A DNA stretch of 18,489 nucleotides from Burkholderiales bacterium. GTDB lineage: Bacteria; Pseudomonadota; Gammaproteobacteria; Burkholderiales; SG8-39. Under the pieces are notes generated by a model. The model was not told the DNA's origin and ran no database searches. It saw only the letters and a program-made list of their open reading frames with translations. The stretch covers positions 1-18,489 of the forward strand of contig JAICPQ010000011.1 of assembly GCA_025929745.1 (NCBI GenBank). Direction: 5' to 3'. Within the stretch, counting starts at the first letter, position 1. Every line of letters starts with the position of its first letter. Positions 7,549-14,485 of the stretch are shown here, one piece after another. Made by a program: the position numbers and the translations under genes.

Positions 7549-8049
7549 GTGCTACAGAAAGACGGGTTCTTCCGCAACCGGCGCGATGACTCGCTCCGTC
7601 AGAATCAACCGATTGCGCCGGCGCCTGTGGCGACCAATACGCCTGCGCCCTCATTCGAAGTAGATAAGAAGGCCGACGAGCGCAAAGAGTCCAAGCTCGT
7701 CGTAGGTCCCGACATCAAGCTGAAAGGCGTCGAGATCAGCGACTGCGACACGCTTGTGGTCGAAGGCCGCGTCGAGGCCACCCTCGACTCGCGCATCCTC
7801 GAGATCGCCGAGAACGGCGTGTTCCAGGGAACGATCGCCGTCGACCAGGCCGAGATCCGCGGCCGCTTCGAAGGCGAAATCACGGTGCGCCAGCAGCTCG
7901 TGATCCAGGCGACGGGCAAGGTGTCGGGAAAGATCCGCTACGCCAAGATCAAGGTCGAGGAAGGCGCGGAACTTTCGGGCGACCTCGCCATGCTCGACAA
8001 GTCGGCGAGCGCCGCGATTCGCGAGAACAAGCGGGTGGCGAACGCCTAA
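7549..8049 (+). CDS. Bactofilin family cytoskeletal protein
   Basis: A 166-residue polymer-forming cytoskeletal protein. Residues about 48-150 form the bactofilin beta-helix, seen as short repeating hydrophobic/glycine units (VGPDIKLKGVEISDCDTLVV, ENGVFQGTIAVDQAEIRGRF, ATGKVSGKIRYAKIKVEEGA). The N-terminal 40 residues are polar and Pro/Ala-rich (PIAPAPVATNTPAP) and the C-terminus is a short basic tail, both typical unstructured ends. Bactofilins assemble without nucleotides into membrane-associated filaments used in shape control, stalks or positioning of wall enzymes. GTG at 7549 is the start, with AGAGAGGGA ending 8 bases upstream. No M23 peptidase gene, a frequent partner, is adjacent. The gene is followed by a strong terminator. 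Confidence 0.92.
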   Translation: MLQKDGFFRNRRDDSLRQNQPIAPAPVATNTPAPSFEVDKKADERKESKLVVGPDIKLKGVEISDCDTLVVEGRVEATLDSRILEIAENGVFQGTIAVDQAEIRGRFEGEITVRQQLVIQATGKVSGKIRYAKIKVEEGAELSGDLAMLDKSASAAIRENKRVANA

Positions 8050-8107
8050 GAGCAGGGCACGGTAGCAGAGCTTTGCGCCCCCTACCCTGAAGGGAGCGCG
8101 AGCCACA

Positions 8108-8138
8108 CCCCGAAGGCTGTGGCCTTCGGGGTCTTTTT
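8108..8138 (+). terminator. Rho-independent terminator after bactofilin
   Basis: CCCCGAAGGC (8108-8117), loop TGTG, GCCTTCGGGG (8122-8131), then TC and TTTTT (8134-8138): a perfect 10-bp stem followed by a T-run on the plus strand. On the minus strand the same hairpin follows ureG but has no T-run, so it would terminate poorly in that direction. The end of the T-run is shared with the complement of the ureG TAA stop (8137-8139). Confidence 0.92.
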
Positions 8139-8739
8139 ACGTCTGTAGCATCCCTTCGGTCTCAATAAAGCGCACCACGGCGTCCAGTCCGTGGCCGGTC
8201 TTGAGGTTGGTGAACACGAACGGGCGCGCGCCGCGCATCTTGCGCGCATCCCGTTCCATCACCTCCAGCGACGCACCGACCATCGGCGCGAGGTCGATCT
8301 TGTTGATGACCAGCAGGTCGGACTTCGTGATGCCGGGACCGCCCTTCCGTGGAATCTTGTCGCCCGCCGCCACGTCGATGACGTAAAGCGTCAGGTCGGA
8401 AAGCTCCGGGCTGAAGGTGGCAGCGAGGTTGTCGCCGCCCGACTCGATGAAGACCACATCGAGCGCCGGAAAGCGCCGGTCGAGGCGCGCCACCGCCTCC
8501 AGATTGATCGACGCGTCCTCGCGGATCGCCGTATGCGGACAGCCCCCGGTCTCCACTCCAATGATGCGCTCGGCGGCGAGCGCCTGATTGCGCACGAGGA
8601 ACTGCGCGTCCTCCTCGGTGTAGATGTCGTTTGTCACCACCGCGATGTCGTAGCGGCTGCGCAGCGCGCGGCAAAGCGACAGCGTGAGCGCCGTTTTCCC
8701 GGAGCCGACCGGCCCGCCGATCCCGACCCTCAGGCTCAT
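8137..8739 (-). CDS. ureG: Urease accessory GTPase UreG
   Basis: A 200-residue SIMIBI-class GTPase that couples GTP hydrolysis to nickel delivery into apo-urease, acting with UreF and UreD and receiving metal with help from UreE. Visible are the Walker A GGPVGSGKT (8-16), the nickel-binding CPH motif (C67, H69 in VETGGCPHTA), the ESGGDNLAATFSPEL switch region and the guanine-specificity NKID (146-149). The ATG at 8739 overlaps the UreF stop (ATGA); the longer open frame to 9159 is a shadow of ureF. Length is normal. It is the last gene of the urt-ure operon, convergent with bactofilin. Confidence 0.97.
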   Translation of the reverse strand: MSLRVGIGGPVGSGKTALTLSLCRALRSRYDIAVVTNDIYTEEDAQFLVRNQALAAERIIGVETGGCPHTAIREDASINLEAVARLDRRFPALDVVFIESGGDNLAATFSPELSDLTLYVIDVAAGDKIPRKGGPGITKSDLLVINKIDLAPMVGASLEVMERDARKMRGARPFVFTNLKTGHGLDAVVRFIETEGMLQT

Positions 8740-9344
8740 GAGCGGAAGAGCCTCGAATATTGCGTTTCGTGCCGGGCCGAAAGGACGGCGAGCCCGGGAG
8801 CGAAGTTCGAGAACTCGGTGTGCGGGTCGATCGCCTCTAGGCGTGAACCGAGCGCCACCAAGATCTTCTGCCCGTCTGTCTGGCCGAGGGGCACCGCCTT
8901 CACCGCGGCCATGACCTGGTTCTCCAGCCAGCCCCAGAGGTAGCCCACGAGCGCGGCGCGCGGGTCGATGTTCCAGGCCCGTGCCGCGACCGCATAAACA
9001 GCGGTAAACGCCACCTCGCCTTCCGGCGCATCGACACCGAGGCTCGCGAGCAGGCGCTTGAGCGAATGCCCCATCTGCAGCGTCTCCGCGCGCAGTTCGG
9101 CGGTCTCGCGGCTTGCGATGAACTCGGCGTTGCAGTCCTCGCCGTGCAGCATGCGCCAAAGGAGCGGCACGTCACTGCGCGCGACGGAAAACTCCAGCAC
9201 ATCGCCGATCCAGCGCTCCGCGCTCGCGGCGTCGGTGACGATGCCCGCTTCCACCGCGGCCTCGAGGCCCTGCGAGTAGCTGTAAGCGCCGACCGGAAGC
9301 GTCGGACTCGCAAGCTGGAGAAGGCGAACCAGGCTAGTGGTCAT
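8736..9344 (-). CDS. ureF: Urease accessory protein UreF
   Basis: A 202-residue all-helical chaperone that bridges UreD and UreG in the urease activation complex. Family signatures: LLQLASPTLPVGAYSYSQGL at the start, ENQVMAAVKAVPLGQ in the middle and the highly conserved C-terminus SARHETQYSRLFRS. It is about 20 residues shorter than the Klebsiella protein, the loss being in the central region rather than at either end. ATG at 9344; the first 11 bp overlap the end of ureE, and the stop overlaps the ureG start, both implying coupled translation. Confidence 0.95.
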   Translation of the reverse strand: MTTSLVRLLQLASPTLPVGAYSYSQGLEAAVEAGIVTDAASAERWIGDVLEFSVARSDVPLLWRMLHGEDCNAEFIASRETAELRAETLQMGHSLKRLLASLGVDAPEGEVAFTAVYAVAARAWNIDPRAALVGYLWGWLENQVMAAVKAVPLGQTDGQKILVALGSRLEAIDPHTEFSNFAPGLAVLSARHETQYSRLFRS

Positions 9345-9804
9345 GAAAATGGTCGTGGATGCGGCCGCCGTGGCCCATCTCGTCGTGCTGGTGGCTGTAG
9401 GCGCCCGATTCGGGCTCGAACGGTGCTTCGACGTACGTCACGCGCGCGCCGAGCTTGCGCACCATCGTTTCAAGCACGTGGTCCTCGGCGATGCGCAGGA
9501 ACCCGGGAGCAACCTGTACCGGCACGTGGCGGTTGCCGAGGTGGTAGGCGACGCGCGCAAGGGAGTCGGCTTCGATATGCAGGAGCTTTTCCGGCGCGGA
9601 CACGATCTCGACGCTGGTTCCGCTTGTCGTCTGCACCGTGTCGCCGCCGCGGAGCACGCTGCCACGCGGACGAGAGATCGCGACTTCCTCGCCGGATTCC
9701 AGGCGCAGGCGCAGGCGGCTCTTCTGCCTTTCTTCGTAAGTCAAAGCGATTTTCAAAAGAGGAAGTACCTCTGCGCCATGGGCAGCGACTTCGCTGGTTC
9801 GCAC
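9334..9804 (-). CDS. ureE: Urease accessory nickel chaperone UreE
   Basis: UreE binds nickel and donates it during urease maturation. The N-terminal peptide-binding domain (KIALTYEERQKSRLRLRLES through EKLLHIEA) is followed by the metal-binding domain with HLGNRHVPVQV, the AEDHVLETMVRKLGARV helix and FEPESGAY, and a histidine-rich tail holding six His in its last 21 residues (SHQHDEMGHGGRIHDHFHDH). The start is uncertain. GTG at 9804 gives 156 residues and a 52-bp overlap with ureC. A TTG at 9756 overlaps the ureC stop as TTGA, like other junctions here, and gives 140 residues but trims the N-terminal strand. I keep 9804 because the length before the RQKSR motif then matches other UreE proteins. 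Confidence 0.93.
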   Translation of the reverse strand: MRTSEVAAHGAEVLPLLKIALTYEERQKSRLRLRLESGEEVAISRPRGSVLRGGDTVQTTSGTSVEIVSAPEKLLHIEADSLARVAYHLGNRHVPVQVAPGFLRIAEDHVLETMVRKLGARVTYVEAPFEPESGAYSHQHDEMGHGGRIHDHFHDH

Positions 9805-11408
9805 GTCAGCAGCTCGCCATCCGCGCGCACTTCGTAGGTCTCGGCGTCGACGCTGATTTTCGGACGGAAGTCGTTGTGCACCATGTCTTTTTTGGAAAGG
9901 CCCCGCGTGTCCTTGACCGCGACCACGGCTTTGCCAAGCTTCACCGCCTTCGCCGCCTTGGAGACGAAGGTGACCGAGGATCTTCGCGCGAACGCGCCGA
10001 ACATCGGCCGGTAATGCACCGGCTGCGGGGTCGGAATCGAGGCATTCGGATCGCCCATCGCCGCGGCGGCGATCATGCCTCCTTTCATTATTAGAAACGG
10101 CTTCACGCCGAAGAATGCCGGCTTCCAGAGCACCAGGTCGGCAAGCTTGCCTTCCTCGATCGAGCCGACGACATGCGAGATGCCGTGCGCGATCGCCGGG
10201 TTGATCGTGTACTTAGCGAGGTACCGTTTGACCCGCTGATTGTCGGGCATGCCCCCGCGCTGCTGTTTCATCTTGGGCGCGGTCTGCCAGGTGCGGATGA
10301 TGACCTCGCCGACCCGCCCCATCGCCTGCGAATCCGACGACATCATCGAGATGGCGCCGAGGTCGTGCAGGATGTCCTCGGCCGCGATGGTTTCCTTGCG
10401 GATGCGGGACTCGGCGAATGCGACGTCCTCGGCGATCGCCGGATCGAGGTGGTGGCACACCATGAGCATGTCGAGGTGCTCGGCGATGGTGTTCACCGTG
10501 TAGGGCCGCGTCGGATTGGTCGACGAGGGCAGGACGTTCGATTCGCCGCACATGCGAATGATGTCGGGCGCGTGACCGCCGCCCGCACCTTCGGTGTGAT
10601 AGGTGTGGATCGTACGGCCCTTGAACGCGGCGATCGTCGCCTCGACAAAGCCGGACTCGTTCAGCGTGTCGGTGTGGATCGCCACCTGCACGTCCATCTT
10701 CTCGGCGACCGCGAGGCAGTTGTCGATCGCCGCCGGCGTCGTGCCCCAGTCCTCGTGCAGCTTGAGCCCGATGGCGCCGGCGCGGACCTGTTCAACCAAC
10801 GGTGCGGGAAGCGAGGCGTTGCCCTTCCCGAGGAAGCCTAGATTCATCGGGAACGCGTCGGCCGCCTCGAGCATCGAGCCGATGTGCCACGCGCCGGGCG
10901 TGCACGTGGTGGCGAACGTTCCGGTCGCGGGCCCGGTGCCGCCGCCGATCATCGTGGTGACGCCCGACATGAGCGCCTCTTCGATCTGCTGCGGACAGAT
11001 GAAATGGATATGGCTGTCGATCCCGCCCGCGGTGACGATCGTGCCCTCGCCGGCGACGATCTCGGTGCCGGCGCCGATGGGAATCGTCACCTTCGGCTGG
11101 ATATCGGGGTTGCCGGCCTTGCCGATCTTCCAGATGCGGCCGCCCTTGATGCCGATGTCGGCCTTGACGATGCCCCAGTGATCGACGATGAGCGCATTCG
11201 TCACCACCGTGTCGGCCACTTGTGCGCCGGCGCGCTGGCTCTGGCCCATGCCATCGCGAATCACCTTGCCGCCGCCGAACTTCACCTCCTCGCCGTACAC
11301 GGTGAAGTCCTTCTCCACCTCGATCCAGAGATCGGTATCGGCGAGCCGGACCTTGTCGCCCGTAGTGGGGCCGAACATCTCGGCATAGGCCTGTCGCGCG
11401 AGCTTCAT
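9753..11408 (-). CDS. ureC: Urease alpha subunit UreC (catalytic)
   Basis: The 551-residue catalytic subunit of the nickel urease (urea + water to ammonia and carbamate). All active-site residues are present one position before the Klebsiella numbering: nickel ligands H133 and H135 (DSHIHF), carbamylated K216 (GLKLHED), H245 (AIHTD), H271 (YHTEGAG) and D359 (SSDSQAMG), substrate-binding H218, and flap C318 and H319 in MVCHHLD. It is about 15 residues shorter than Klebsiella UreC. The missing residues fall in two surface regions, just before QRVKRYLAKYT and after VHYRPMFGAF, and do not touch the active site. ATG at 11408 overlaps the ureB stop (ATGA). The enzyme should be functional. Confidence 0.98.
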   Translation of the reverse strand: MKLARQAYAEMFGPTTGDKVRLADTDLWIEVEKDFTVYGEEVKFGGGKVIRDGMGQSQRAGAQVADTVVTNALIVDHWGIVKADIGIKGGRIWKIGKAGNPDIQPKVTIPIGAGTEIVAGEGTIVTAGGIDSHIHFICPQQIEEALMSGVTTMIGGGTGPATGTFATTCTPGAWHIGSMLEAADAFPMNLGFLGKGNASLPAPLVEQVRAGAIGLKLHEDWGTTPAAIDNCLAVAEKMDVQVAIHTDTLNESGFVEATIAAFKGRTIHTYHTEGAGGGHAPDIIRMCGESNVLPSSTNPTRPYTVNTIAEHLDMLMVCHHLDPAIAEDVAFAESRIRKETIAAEDILHDLGAISMMSSDSQAMGRVGEVIIRTWQTAPKMKQQRGGMPDNQRVKRYLAKYTINPAIAHGISHVVGSIEEGKLADLVLWKPAFFGVKPFLIMKGGMIAAAAMGDPNASIPTPQPVHYRPMFGAFARRSSVTFVSKAAKAVKLGKAVVAVKDTRGLSKKDMVHNDFRPKISVDAETYEVRADGELLTCEPAKSLPMAQRYFLF

Positions 11409-11713
11409 TTGAGCTTGCCCATCACCTTGCCCTGAAACCCGTAGACCTTGCGCTCGCCCGCGAGGGCGACGAGCTCTACGGTGCGCGTCTGCCCCGGCTC
11501 GAAGCGCACCGCGGTGCCGGCGGCGATGTTGAGCCGATAACCGTAGGCTTTCTTGCGCTCGAACTTGAGCGCGTCATTGGCTTCGTAGAAGTGGTAATGC
11601 GAGCCGACCTGGATCGGACGGTCGCCGCTGTTGACCACTTGCACCGTAATCGTCTTGCGCCCCTTGTTGAGCTCGATCGCCCCATCGGCGACCTTGATCT
11701 CCCCGGGAATCAC
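11405..11713 (-). CDS. ureB: Urease beta subunit UreB
   Basis: A 102-residue structural subunit of urease. Family stretches: start IPGEI, GDRPIQVGSHYHFYEAN and GYRLNIAAGTAVRFEPGQTR, ending GFQGKVMGKLK. The start is the GTG at 11713, giving the canonical start (M)IPGEI. An in-frame ATG at 11773 would add 20 non-family residues read out of frame across the small ORF upstream. The GTG overlaps that small ORF's stop as GTGA, and the ureB TGA overlaps the ureC ATG, so translation is coupled on both sides. It is a separate gene from ureA, not a fusion. Confidence 0.94.
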   Translation of the reverse strand: MIPGEIKVADGAIELNKGRKTITVQVVNSGDRPIQVGSHYHFYEANDALKFERKKAYGYRLNIAAGTAVRFEPGQTRTVELVALAGERKVYGFQGKVMGKLK

Positions 11714-11862
11714 GGCTTGCGCAGAATCTTCCAGCAAATGACGGCCGCGATCGCTACGACAAGGAGCAGCCATTCGCCATGGCTGTGCAGTAGATCGGGC
11801 TGTCCGTGGCCGGGGTGTGCGAGCACTGAACCGGAATACAGAAAAAGCAATGCGACGTGCAT
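11710..11862 (-). CDS. Small His-containing membrane protein between ureA and ureB (50 residues)
   Basis: An ORF shorter than common gene-calling cut-offs. ATG at 11862 follows the ureA stop by 9 bp, with a perfect AGGAGG 3 bases before the start (TAG-AGGAGGCGC-ATG), and its TGA overlaps the ureB GTG (GTGA). The product has an N-terminal hydrophobic stretch (MHVALLFLYSGSVLA), a His-rich loop (HPGHGQPDLLHSHGEW) and a second hydrophobic segment (LLLVVAIAAVIC), ending in basic WKILRKP. This looks like a signal peptide or first helix, a periplasmic loop with four histidines, and a membrane anchor. I do not recognise a named family. Signals and position make it a real gene; a role in nickel or urea handling at the membrane is inference. 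Confidence 0.78.
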   Translation of the reverse strand: MHVALLFLYSGSVLAHPGHGQPDLLHSHGEWLLLVVAIAAVICWKILRKP

Positions 11863-11871
11863 GCGCCTCCT

Positions 11872-12174
11872 CTAGACGATGGGGTTGTGAACGGTGACGA
11901 GCTTCGTGCCGTCTGGAAACGTGGCTTCAATCTGGATCTCGGGAATCATCTCGGCCACGCCTTCCATGACTTCCTCGCGCTTGAGGAGCGTCGCCCCCCA
12001 GCTCATGAGCTCTTGCACGCTCCTGCCGTCGCGCGCGCCTTCGAGCAGCGCGGCGCTGATGAACGCCACCGCTTCCGGGTAATTCAGCTTGAGTCCGCGT
12101 TGCTTGCGGCGCTCGGCGAGCAGCCCTGCGGTAAAGATGAGGAGCTTGTCCTTCTCGCGCGGCGTGAGCTCCAT
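11872..12174 (-). CDS. ureA: Urease gamma subunit UreA
   Basis: A 100-residue structural subunit of urease with the full family sequence: MELTPREKDKLLIFTAGLLA at the start, RGLKLNYPEAVAFISAALLE, GRSVQELMSWGATLL and the ending GTKLVTVHNPIV. Length is normal. The ATG at 12174 follows directly on the ureD TGA with no spacer (TGAATG), so ribosomes probably pass from one to the other. Downstream, a 50-residue ORF separates it from ureB. Confidence 0.97.
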   Translation of the reverse strand: MELTPREKDKLLIFTAGLLAERRKQRGLKLNYPEAVAFISAALLEGARDGRSVQELMSWGATLLKREEVMEGVAEMIPEIQIEATFPDGTKLVTVHNPIV

Positions 12175-12984
12175 TCAGGTGCTCCAGATGCGGGGCGGCA
12201 CAGCCTCGCGCTGCATGACCGCGGGGCGAAGCAGTTTCCAGAGCGCGCTGAACTTTGCGAACGCCTCCTCGGTCGAGCCGCCGAGGTAGCGGGCCACGAG
12301 CAGACCGGGAAGCTGCGTCGTCGCCGCGAGCTTGCGGCACTCGGGCAGGACGCCGGTCGAATCCAGTGTGGCGATCAATGTGCCGAACACGGTTTTGCCG
12401 TCGAGCCCGGCGGGCGAGCCGAGGATGCGGCCGCCGCCGTCGATGGTGCCGCGCTCAAGCCAAGCGAGTCGGTCGCCTCTGAAAACCGAGGCGCGCAAGC
12501 CGAGCTTCCCTCGAGTGAAGCGTTCGCCCGAGCCGGTCCGTCCGAGGCAGACGATCTCCCAGCCGATGTAGCGCGCGCCGCTCGAAAGGCGAATCTCGCA
12601 GTCGAGCTCGGCGAGCGCGCCGTCGAAGACGATCGTTTCCCGCGGCAGCCATTCGAGGCTGCCTTTGACGTCGAAGTGGAGCCTCTGCTTCGCCCACGGT
12701 CCCGCCGAGCGATACCACTTTCCGGCGCCGGGCGTGGTGATGAGCGCGGCGCTTTCGCGGGCTGCTTCGACACTTAAGGTGAGCTCGTCGCCGCCGGCAA
12801 CGCCGCCGGGCGGATGCACCACGATCGCGTGGCAGACCTCCGAACCTTCGGGATAAAGCGGCTTCTGGATGACGAGCGGGCCTTCGGCCCTCCGCGTGCC
12901 GAGGACGGTGCGGCCGCGCCTCGATTCGAATCCCAGTGCGAGGCTCGCCGTCCACGAAGCGGCAAGCGGTTCGGCGCGCTGCAT
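12175..12984 (-). CDS. ureD: Urease accessory protein UreD (UreH)
   Basis: A 269-residue urease chaperone that binds apo-urease and offers a path for nickel from the UreF-UreG complex. Family stretches are RRAEGPLVIQKPLYPEGSEV, VHPPGGVAGGDEL, TTPGAGKWYRS, LEWLPRETIVFDGA and the C-terminal LVARYLGGSTEEAFAKF. ATG at 12984 is the first in frame and lies 7 bp after the urtE stop, with only a weak ribosome site, so it probably relies on coupling to urtE. This close join fuses the urea transporter and urease genes into one transcription unit. Confidence 0.95.
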   Translation of the reverse strand: MQRAEPLAASWTASLALGFESRRGRTVLGTRRAEGPLVIQKPLYPEGSEVCHAIVVHPPGGVAGGDELTLSVEAARESAALITTPGAGKWYRSAGPWAKQRLHFDVKGSLEWLPRETIVFDGALAELDCEIRLSSGARYIGWEIVCLGRTGSGERFTRGKLGLRASVFRGDRLAWLERGTIDGGGRILGSPAGLDGKTVFGTLIATLDSTGVLPECRKLAATTQLPGLLVARYLGGSTEEAFAKFSALWKLLRPAVMQREAVPPRIWST

Positions 12985-12991
12985 CCGGGAA

Positions 12992-13663
12992 TCATACCGT
13001 CAGCAGCCGGCGTACTCCGTCCGCGTCCATCTCGGAGCCGCGCCCGCGCGCGACGATTTCGCCGCGCTCCATGACGAGGTACTGATCGGCGAGCGAGCGC
13101 GCGAAGTCGTAGTACTGCTCGACCAGCAGGATCGCCATCTCGCCGGTGGCGGCGAGCGTGCGGATCGCGCGCTCGATTTCCTTGATGATCGAGGGCTGGA
13201 TGCCCTCGGTTGGCTCGTCGAGGATGAGCAGGCGCGGCTGCATCGCGAGCGCGCGGCCGATGGCAAGCTGCTGCTGCTGACCTCCCGACAGATCGCCGCC
13301 GCGCCGGCCGAGCATGCTCTTCAGCACCGGGAAAAGCTGGAAGATCCGCTCGGGAATGCGCGGCGCGGCCATGAGCAGGTTTTCCTCGACGCTCAGGCGC
13401 GGGAAGATCTCGCGGCCCTGCGGTACGTAGCCCAGGCCTGCCTTGGCTCTGAGGTGCGGGGTGGCGCGCGTGAGCTCACGGTTCTCGAACGTGATCTTGC
13501 CGCTGCGCGCGGGCACGAGTCCCATCAGCGTCTTGAGGAGCGTCGTCTTGCCCACGCCGTTCCTGCCGAGGAGCGCGGTCACTTTGCCGGCGGGTACCTC
13601 GAAGCCCACATTCCGAAGGATGTGGCTGCCGCCGTAATACTGGTTCAGCGTTTCGACAATCAT
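12992..13663 (-). CDS. urtE: Urea ABC transporter ATP-binding protein UrtE
   Basis: A 223-residue ABC ATPase, the LivF-type partner of the urea importer. Walker A GRNGVGKTT (33-41), Q-loop Q82 in YVPQGREIF, signature LSGGQ (125-129) and Walker B LLILDEP (145-151) are intact, and PTEGIQPSIIKEIE after Walker B is characteristic of UrtE. ATG at 13663 opens the family sequence IVETLNQYYGGSHIL. It is separated from urtD by 48 bp, the only sizeable gap in the operon, and that gap holds a palindromic element that also supplies the likely Shine-Dalgarno (AGGGG about 9 bases upstream). Confidence 0.95.
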   Translation of the reverse strand: MIVETLNQYYGGSHILRNVGFEVPAGKVTALLGRNGVGKTTLLKTLMGLVPARSGKITFENRELTRATPHLRAKAGLGYVPQGREIFPRLSVEENLLMAAPRIPERIFQLFPVLKSMLGRRGGDLSGGQQQQLAIGRALAMQPRLLILDEPTEGIQPSIIKEIERAIRTLAATGEMAILLVEQYYDFARSLADQYLVMERGEIVARGRGSEMDADGVRRLLTV

Positions 13664-13672
13664 GGAGTCCGG

Positions 13673-13706
13673 CCCCTTTTCTGGAAAAAGGGTCCTGACC
13701 CCTTTT
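13673..13706 (-). repeat. REP-like palindromic element in the urtD-urtE gap, two alternative hairpins
   Basis: On the minus strand AAAAGGGGTC (13706-13697) pairs with GACCCTTTTT (13694-13685), a 10-bp stem with one G-U pair. The same GACCCTTTTT segment can instead pair with the downstream AAAAGGGG (13680-13673). The first form resembles an intrinsic terminator; the second would cover the likely urtE ribosome site. The core GGGGTCAGGACC resembles palindromes at 15540-15592 and 18456-18470, suggesting a small dispersed repeat family. Whether it regulates anything is unproven. Confidence 0.6.
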
Positions 13707-13711
13707 CGGGG

Positions 13712-14485
13712 TTAGCGGCCAAGGTAGACCTCGATCACGCGCGGGTCGTTCTTCACTTTGTTCATGTCGCCTTCGGCAATGACCCTGCCTTCGTGCAGGA
13801 CCGTGACCTTGCGCGCGATGGTTTCGATGAAGGCCATGTCGTGCTCGACCACGACCAAGGAATGCGTGCCGGCGAGGGATAGGAAAAGCTCGGCGGTGCG
13901 CTCGGTCTCGTGGTCGCTCATGCCGGCGACCGGCTCGTCCAGCAGAAGGAGCTTCGGCTCCTGCGCGAGAAGCATGCCGATCTCGAGCCACTGCTTCTCG
14001 CCGTGCGAAAGAAGGCCCGCGATCCGATCGGCGCCGTTGCGCAAGCCGATCAGCGTGAGCGTGGCGGCGATGCGGTCGTGCTGCTCGGAAGAGAGCTTCG
14101 AGAGAAGCGTGGTGCGCGCACGCTTGTCGGCCTTCATCGCGAGCTCGAGGTTCTCGAACACGGAAAGCGCCTCGAAGATGGTCGGCTTCTGGAATTTGCG
14201 GCCGATGCCGGCCTGCGCGATCTCGGCCTCCGACAGGCGCGTGAGATCGGCCGCCTCGCCGAAGAGCGCGCGCCCTTCGTCGGGACGCGTCTTGCCGGTG
14301 ATCACGTCCATCATCGTCGTCTTGCCGGCGCCGTTCGGCCCGATGACGCAGCGCAGCTCGCCCGCGTCGATCATGAGCGAAAGGTTGTTGAGCGCCTTGA
14401 AGCCGTCGAAGGACACGCTGATTCCGTCCAGATAGAGGACGGTGCCCTGCCCCGCGGTGACTTCGATCGGCAGCGCAGCTTTCAT
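13712..14485 (-). CDS. urtD: Urea ABC transporter ATP-binding protein UrtD
   Basis: A 257-residue ABC ATPase, the LivG-type subunit of the urea importer. Walker A GPNGAGKTT (49-57), the signature in the UrtD form LLSHGEKQWLEIGMLL rather than LSGGQ, Walker B LLLLDEPVAGM and the switch histidine in VVVEHDMAFIE are all visible, as is the family stretch GIGRKFQKPTIFEALSVFEN. The ATG at 14485 overlaps the urtC stop (ATGA); the open frame to 15196 is antisense-like shadow of urtC. Its TAA is followed immediately by the palindromic gap before urtE. Confidence 0.95.
   Translation of the reverse strand: MKAALPIEVTAGQGTVLYLDGISVSFDGFKALNNLSLMIDAGELRCVIGPNGAGKTTMMDVITGKTRPDEGRALFGEAADLTRLSEAEIAQAGIGRKFQKPTIFEALSVFENLELAMKADKRARTTLLSKLSSEQHDRIAATLTLIGLRNGADRIAGLLSHGEKQWLEIGMLLAQEPKLLLLDEPVAGMSDHETERTAELFLSLAGTHSLVVVEHDMAFIETIARKVTVLHEGRVIAEGDMNKVKNDPRVIEVYLGR

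Noticed and set aside
8054..8098. Possible second hairpin between bactofilin and its terminator (CCCTGAAGGG and nearby bases)
   Set aside because: The arms are too short, and the perfect terminator at 8108-8138 already explains the end.
9066..10094. 342-codon plus-strand frame opposite ureF, ureE and ureC
   Set aside because: The sequence is Arg/Ala/Gly-rich without motif and antisense to three confident genes.
11714..11773. 20-residue N-terminal extension of UreB from ATG 11773
   Set aside because: UreB proteins begin at IPGEI; the GTG at 11713 gives this and overlaps the upstream small ORF's stop. The extension is out of frame with that better-supported ORF.
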